Of a stretch of DNA of 19,712 bases, positions 15,279-19,712 are shown in pieces (the stretch's first letter is position 1; each line of letters begins with the position of its first letter). The DNA comes from Deltaproteobacteria bacterium (GTDB lineage: Bacteria; Myxococcota_A; UBA9160; SZUA-336), in NCBI GenBank assembly GCA_030665705.1, contig DAOUZG010000005.1:1-19712 (forward strand). The letters run 5' to 3'. Position numbers and translations under genes: made by a program. Below the pieces are notes generated by a model, which was not told where the DNA came from, made no database searches, and was given only the letters and a program-made list of their open reading frames with translations.

Positions 15279-15686
15279 ATGTTGGTACGCCGCACCAGGA
15301 AAGAGTCCGGCTTCACATTGCTCGAAGTCATGATTGCGCTCGCGATCCTGGCGGTCGGGCTTCTCGCGATCGCCACCGCCCAGCTCTACGCGATGCACCG
15401 CACGGGGCGCTCGCGCCACCAGACCCAGGCGCTCCACATCGCGCAGCAGCAGATGGAAGTCTTTCACGCGATTCCGGTCGCATCCCTTCCTGCGAGCGGA
15501 AACGACCCGACCAACCCGATCGACCCCGATCCGAACGACGGTGATGTAACGACGTTCACCCGTTCGTGGGTCATCCAGCCGAACACCCCGCTGGCGGGAC
15601 TCACGACGATCACGGTCACGGTGGGCTGGGTCGACCGCGACGGCACGGTCCTCAACACCACGATCCAGAGCATGAAGGCCCTGTGA
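15279..15686 (+). CDS. pilV: Type IV pilus minor pilin PilV
   Basis: 135 residues. Class III signal MLVRRTRKESG-FTLLEVMIALAILAVGLLAIATAQ, with cleavage after Gly11 and Glu16 at +5. The downstream pattern ALHIAQQQMEVFHAIP is typical of PilV (pilin helix then 'A...A..qmE.ir'). It has an Asp-rich loop, DPDPNDGD (82-89). AGGAGG (15268-15273) gives a strong ribosome binding site. Its TGA shares its A with the ATG of pilW. PilV helps prime pilus assembly and recruits PilY1 in Pseudomonas-type systems. Confidence 0.92.
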   Translation: MLVRRTRKESGFTLLEVMIALAILAVGLLAIATAQLYAMHRTGRSRHQTQALHIAQQQMEVFHAIPVASLPASGNDPTNPIDPDPNDGDVTTFTRSWVIQPNTPLAGLTTITVTVGWVDRDGTVLNTTIQSMKAL

Positions 15687-16609
15687 TGAGACAACACTCC
15701 TCTCCTTCCGGATTTACCGTTATCGAACTGCTGGTGTCCCTGGCCATCATGGCCATCGTCAGCTCCCAGCTGCTCCTCGTGTTCCAGGGTCAGCAGGAGG
15801 CGTACGTCACGAACGAGCGAATCCTCGACATTCAAGAAGACGCTCGCCTCGTGATGGACCTGATCTCGACGGAGACCCGGATGGCCGGGTTCATGGTACC
15901 CCGGGTTACCGGACTGACGAGCATTAACGGCGGCGCCGCCCCAGACATTTTCTGCGTCAGCGACGCGAACGAGATCGCCGATGGGACCCTGGCCACCGCG
16001 AGCCAGCCCTTCGATCGTGGTCGGCCCCTGGGACCGACCGCGGTCGGCGCGACCAGTATCTTCCTGCAGCCCGGCGACCTCGACATCGACAGCGATGGGG
16101 CGGACGACTTCTCTACAGGTCAGGCCCTCATCATCGCCGACTCGACGAACTCGTGGTGCGCGCCGATCGTGACGATGGATGCGGCGGCGGGTCGCCTCGA
16201 CCTCCCGGCTGCCTTCGCGATCCCGACCGCTTTCCCGACAACCGCCAGGGTCGTACCCGCGGTCATGTATCAGGTGGGAGGGGCCGGAGGGCTCGGCCTC
16301 TCACGGAACGGCCTGCTGCTCTCCGCCGAAGTCGAGGATCTCCAGGTCGAGTTCGGTGTGGACGTGAACGGGGATAGCATCATCGATCCCCTCACCGGAG
16401 AGTTCCCTATCCACAACCTCGCGGGCTTCGACCCCGCCAGCATCCTGCAGGTGAGGCTGACGGTCACGACGCGGACCGCACAGGGGGACCAGGATTTCAC
16501 GGGTCAATTCCCCGCAGCGGCCGACCGACCCGGGGGAGCCGCCACCGACAACTTCCGACGGCGTCGATTCGTGGCGAGCATTCGCCCGAGGAACCTGGGC
16601 AACCCGTAG
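15686..16609 (+). CDS. pilW: Type IV pilus minor pilin PilW
   Basis: 307 residues, with class III signal MRQHSSPSG-FTVIELLVSLAIMAIVSSQLLLVF (Glu14 at +5). The following segment, QEAYVTNERILDIQEDARLVMDLISTETRMAGFM, is the PilW hallmark. Two Asp-rich loops occur, DLDIDSDGADD (131-141) and DVNGDSIID (226-234); the second fits a DxNxDxxxD calcium-binding loop. The frame stays open to 15566 inside pilV, but ATG 15686, which overlaps the pilV stop by one base, is clearly the start. PilW is part of the minor-pilin priming complex. Confidence 0.92.
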   Translation: MRQHSSPSGFTVIELLVSLAIMAIVSSQLLLVFQGQQEAYVTNERILDIQEDARLVMDLISTETRMAGFMVPRVTGLTSINGGAAPDIFCVSDANEIADGTLATASQPFDRGRPLGPTAVGATSIFLQPGDLDIDSDGADDFSTGQALIIADSTNSWCAPIVTMDAAAGRLDLPAAFAIPTAFPTTARVVPAVMYQVGGAGGLGLSRNGLLLSAEVEDLQVEFGVDVNGDSIIDPLTGEFPIHNLAGFDPASILQVRLTVTTRTAQGDQDFTGQFPAAADRPGGAATDNFRRRRFVASIRPRNLGNP

Positions 16610-16624
16610 ATAGGACACATCCTC

Positions 16625-17098
16625 ATGAACACGAACCCCTCGAGCTGGAACCGGGGCGAGCATGGCGTCGCCATGATTCTCGCGATTCTCCTCCTGCTGC
16701 TCCTCAGCGGGATCGGCGTCGCCGTCATCGATCACTCGGGTGACGAGTCGGCGGTGACCGGAAGCACGCGACGAAGTTCATTTACCTTCTACGCGGCAGA
16801 CTCGGGGATCCAGTTGTCCATCGCTCGAGTGTCCCAGTTTCCGCCCCAGCTGAACCCCTTCAGCGCGACCTTCGCGGACGGAACGACGATGCAGAGCGGC
16901 GGTCGCTCGAGCCCAGCACCGGAGCCGATCGAGAGAACCAACATCGGGGCTCCTCCGGACGGGTACTCGATCGTCTTCGGTTCGGGCTACGTCACCGAAA
17001 CTTATCGAGCCACGATCAGCGCATTCGGGCCGGGGGGGTCCAGCGCTGAGCTGGAATCCAAGTACTCCAAGATGCAGTCAGCAGGGAGCTACCGATGA
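16625..17098 (+). CDS. pilX: Type IV pilus assembly protein PilX-type minor pilin
   Basis: 157 residues. The N-terminus SSWNRGEHG-VAMILAILLLLLLSGIGVAVID is a pilin-like helix that lacks the +5 Glu, as is usual for PilX/GspK-type tip subunits. It is followed by SSFTFYAADSGIQLSIARV, the conserved PilX_N pattern. There are 15 bases after pilW with AGGAC as a weak ribosome binding site. The TGA overlaps the pilY1 ATG in ATGA, so translation is coupled. Shorter than many PilX proteins (about 170-200). Confidence 0.85.
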   Translation: MNTNPSSWNRGEHGVAMILAILLLLLLSGIGVAVIDHSGDESAVTGSTRRSSFTFYAADSGIQLSIARVSQFPPQLNPFSATFADGTTMQSGGRSSPAPEPIERTNIGAPPDGYSIVFGSGYVTETYRATISAFGPGGSSAELESKYSKMQSAGSYR

Positions 17099-19712
17099 TG
17101 CGACCCCTCCAACTCTCGACGCTCCTCCTCGTGGTGGCCCTCGTCGCGGCTCGACCGGCGCCGGCCGACGACCTCGACCTGTTGACCACCTCAACCCCAC
17201 CGAACGTGGTGATCCTCTTCGACAATTCCGGGTCGATGAACCACCACCTGTGGGACGACGACTTCAACCCACAGAAGGTCTATGCCTCCTGGTGCTGGTT
17301 CGGTCAGGCGCCCACGATCGCCGGGAGTTCCTGCCCGGGCCTCGGAAACCCCGGACACGAGTGCCCGAACAACGAGAGCGCGTTCGGTGTCACCTCGACG
17401 ATGAACTACTCCTGCGACGGCGTGACCCGCACGCTCTACCACGACGGCTCCACGCCGGAGATGACCCGGTACTCACAGAACTACATGAACTGGCTCTACG
17501 GAGTCGCCGTCCCGGCCGACTTGCTGGACGAACCCACACAGACCCGGCTCCAGGCTGCGAAGGAGATGACCAACCAGGTCGTCGATGCGGTGAACCCCGA
17601 TGACGGCTCGGGCGGCTACACCGAGAACATCCGCTTCGGACTCGCCCGATTCCACGCCTCCTCACCCTACAGCGGAGGATTCATCAGCGTTGGGGTCGAG
17701 CCGAATAACAAGAACTCCGTCAAGACCGGTGTGAGCAGCATCACGGGTGTGACCTGGACTCCCCTGTCCGAATCCCTCGCAGACATCGCGCGCTACTTCG
17801 CGGGGACCCACGGGTTCGGAACGTACCCGAACTACGACCGGGACACGACCACCGGCGCCTTCACGGCGGCCCCCCCCGCGAGTCCGGTCGATGTCTACTG
17901 TCGCAAGAACTTCGTCATCGTGGTGACCGACGGCGAGCCGACCATGGATCTCAACAACCATCACGGCACGGCATTTACCGATACGGTCAACAACTCCGAC
18001 CTGGACGGAAACGAGTGCAGCAACCTCTTCCCCGACACCTGCACCGACGCACCCACGAGTGGGCGGGACGACGGGATCGTCTACAGCTCGGACGGAACGG
18101 ACTGGCTCGACGACGTCGCCCACACGATGTACAACACCGACTTTCATCCCACGCTCGATGGTGTGCAGAACGTGATGACCTACACGATCGGCTTCACGAT
18201 CGACCATCCCCTTCTCCAGGAAACGGCCTCAAACGGCGACGGCAGCTACTTCACCACCGACGCGGCGAACGTCGGAGCGCTCGCATCTCAGCTCTCGGAG
18301 GCGCTACTCGACATCATCGACCGGTCTACGTCGTTCACCGCTGCGACCGTGCCTTCGAGCCGGACCGCATTTGGCGACGGCTTCTACACCGCGTACTTCA
18401 TCCCGAGTCAGTCCGATGCCTTCTGGGAAGGGCACCTCGAGTGCTACAACCTCGCACTCGACGGCAGCATCCGGGCAGCCGACGGCAGCCTCGCGGTGGA
18501 CGCCGCCACGGGATTCTTCTTCGAGCCTCGTAATCCGATCTGGGACGCGGGAGAAGAGCTCACGACGAATTCCTCTCGGCTGCTCTACACGACGAAGCTC
18601 GGAGCCCGTGCGAACTTCATCACGACGAACATCAGCAGCGCGGACCTGGACCTCGACGTAAGCGAGCTCCCACTCTACCCGAACTACCCCGCCTCGGGCG
18701 TCGACACGCTCGGTGAGCTGACGACCGGTATGGTGAACTACCTCCACGGGCAGGACGCCTTCGACGAGGATACGGACGGCGACTCGAGCGAGCTACGCGA
18801 TGCGGTGCTGGGAGACGTCTTCCACTCGAACCCGAGCGTGGTCGGCCCCCCCATGACGCTTCTCTTCAACGAGCACGGCTACGGCGTCTCGTCTCCCACT
18901 GCCCCGGCGGATCCGACCTTCCTGCAGCAGTTCGAGCACCGCGACCGCGTCCTGTACGTGGGCGCCAACGACGGCATGCTGCACGCCTTCGATGCGGGGG
19001 TCTTCATCGGGGACGACCCGGACACTCCCGGCGTGGTCGAGGAGACGCACTACAGTCTCGGAACCGGGGGCGAGAGATTCGGTTACGTACCGGGGCTGCT
19101 CCTGGATAAGATCAAGTACATCCCACACAATCTGCCCCGGACTCACTACTACGTCGATGGAAGTTCATCGGTGGCGGATGTCTGGCTCGGGGACGGAACC
19201 GGATTGGACACCGAGAAGGAGCCGAACGAGTGGGCGACCGTACTGGTCACCGGCTACCGGAGAGGGGGCGAAGGCTACCTGGCATTGGACGTGACGGACC
19301 CGTCCGGCACCTCTCCTGCGCACTCGCCCTATCCCAAGCTCCTGTGGGAGTTCACGCACCCGAGGCTCGGTGACACCTGGTCGGACCCCGTGATCACGCG
19401 GGTCAAGGTCCGCGGGGCGGCCGGCTCAGGCGACCACTGCGGCCCCGACAACGGGGACGGAGACTGTCGCGAGGTATGGGTCGCGATCTTCGGAGGTGGA
19501 TACAAAGAGGACGGGGACCCGAACCTGGCGGCCTACATAGGCGATCCGAGCGATGTGAACTGGAGCGATCGGAGCAAGGCGATCTTCATCGTCCGGCTCG
19601 ATACGGGCCAGGAACTCGGCATGGTTCGGTTCGACCAGACAGGAATCGAGGGACCGAGCGAGATGACCTACTCCCTCCCTGCCCCGCCGTCGGTCCTGGA
19701 TCTGGACTTCGA
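17095..19712 (+). CDS. pilY1: Type IV pilus tip adhesin PilY1 (3' end beyond window)
   Basis: 872 codons are visible, with no stop before the edge. A signal peptide (1 to about 24, ending PAPA) leads into a von Willebrand factor A domain. The MIDAS is intact: DNSGS (43-47), the TPL segment of WTPLSESLADIARYF (about residue 222) and VTDGEP (Asp279). From about residue 560 the PilC/PilY1 beta-propeller starts, with RDRVLYVGANDGMLHAFDAG (GANDGMLHAFD at 623-633), ERFGYVPGLLL and GYLALDVTDPS. An acidic DEDTDGDSSE loop (557-566) resembles a calcium site at the domain junction. PilY1 sits at the pilus tip, promotes extension and can sense surfaces or bind host or substrate. Two in-frame ATGs (17095, 17098) begin it; 17095 gives the usual ATGA overlap with pilX. 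Confidence 0.95.
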   Translation, partial: MMRPLQLSTLLLVVALVAARPAPADDLDLLTTSTPPNVVILFDNSGSMNHHLWDDDFNPQKVYASWCWFGQAPTIAGSSCPGLGNPGHECPNNESAFGVTSTMNYSCDGVTRTLYHDGSTPEMTRYSQNYMNWLYGVAVPADLLDEPTQTRLQAAKEMTNQVVDAVNPDDGSGGYTENIRFGLARFHASSPYSGGFISVGVEPNNKNSVKTGVSSITGVTWTPLSESLADIARYFAGTHGFGTYPNYDRDTTTGAFTAAPPASPVDVYCRKNFVIVVTDGEPTMDLNNHHGTAFTDTVNNSDLDGNECSNLFPDTCTDAPTSGRDDGIVYSSDGTDWLDDVAHTMYNTDFHPTLDGVQNVMTYTIGFTIDHPLLQETASNGDGSYFTTDAANVGALASQLSEALLDIIDRSTSFTAATVPSSRTAFGDGFYTAYFIPSQSDAFWEGHLECYNLALDGSIRAADGSLAVDAATGFFFEPRNPIWDAGEELTTNSSRLLYTTKLGARANFITTNISSADLDLDVSELPLYPNYPASGVDTLGELTTGMVNYLHGQDAFDEDTDGDSSELRDAVLGDVFHSNPSVVGPPMTLLFNEHGYGVSSPTAPADPTFLQQFEHRDRVLYVGANDGMLHAFDAGVFIGDDPDTPGVVEETHYSLGTGGERFGYVPGLLLDKIKYIPHNLPRTHYYVDGSSSVADVWLGDGTGLDTEKEPNEWATVLVTGYRRGGEGYLALDVTDPSGTSPAHSPYPKLLWEFTHPRLGDTWSDPVITRVKVRGAAGSGDHCGPDNGDGDCREVWVAIFGGGYKEDGDPNLAAYIGDPSDVNWSDRSKAIFIVRLDTGQELGMVRFDQTGIEGPSEMTYSLPAPPSVLDLDF

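Overview
This window is a high-GC, densely coded bacterial chromosome segment. It carries a proteobacterial-type minor-pilin operon (fimT-pilV-pilW-pilX-pilY1), a secretin-like envelope protein and a large-type NAD-glutamate dehydrogenase. These point to a Gram-negative, probably an uncultured deltaproteobacteria-like lineage (Myxococcota, Desulfobacterota or Binatota type). There is no rRNA gene to settle this, so the placement is an inference. I see no tRNA, CRISPR array, insertion sequence or phage gene, and base composition looks even throughout.

Layout. The left edge (1-487, minus) is the N-terminal part of an NAD-dependent glutamate dehydrogenase. It is divergent from a left-handed beta-helix acyltransferase (544-1182) and a 10-formyltetrahydrofolate hydrolase-like protein (1233-2171). 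Next come a convergent GH63-type glycosidase (2266-3507, minus), a 429-base stretch without a conventional gene (3508-3936), a TauE/SafE membrane transporter (3937-4653) and a fused class II aldolase/short-chain dehydrogenase (4679-6769). These are followed by an SH3-domain envelope protein (6945-7475) coupled to purU (7491-8348), and a DegT/DnrJ-type PLP aminotransferase (8476-9780). groEL and groES (9839-11771, minus) follow, with a clear intrinsic terminator after groEL. A short secretin-like gene (11942-12838) then converges on, and overlaps by 35 bases, a (2S)-methylsuccinyl-CoA dehydrogenase-like acyl-CoA dehydrogenase (12804-14417, minus). The right end is the pilus operon (14618 to the window edge).

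How the genes work together. groES-groEL and fimT-pilV-pilW-pilX-pilY1 are clear operons with tight spacing or overlapping stop/start codons. The SH3 gene and purU are probably also co-transcribed. The other genes look like separate transcription units, and several have their own -10-like element placed 7-9 bases before the start codon. That spacing is the signature of leaderless mRNAs and helped me choose the starts at 544 and 3937. Two folate enzymes of the formyltransferase fold (1233 and 7491) suggest control of the 10-formyl-THF/THF balance. The methylsuccinyl-CoA dehydrogenase-like gene hints at an ethylmalonyl-CoA-type C2 assimilation route.

Most unusual points: a 15-base, near-perfect complement of the 16S rRNA 3' end placed at ideal distance before a 14-codon mini-ORF in the otherwise empty 3508-3936 region; a terminator-like hairpin with a U-tract inside the groES leader; recurrent leaderless-type promoters; loss of the usual catalytic Asn in the formyltransferase-like protein; and Asp-rich, calcium-loop-like segments in four of the five pilus operon proteins.
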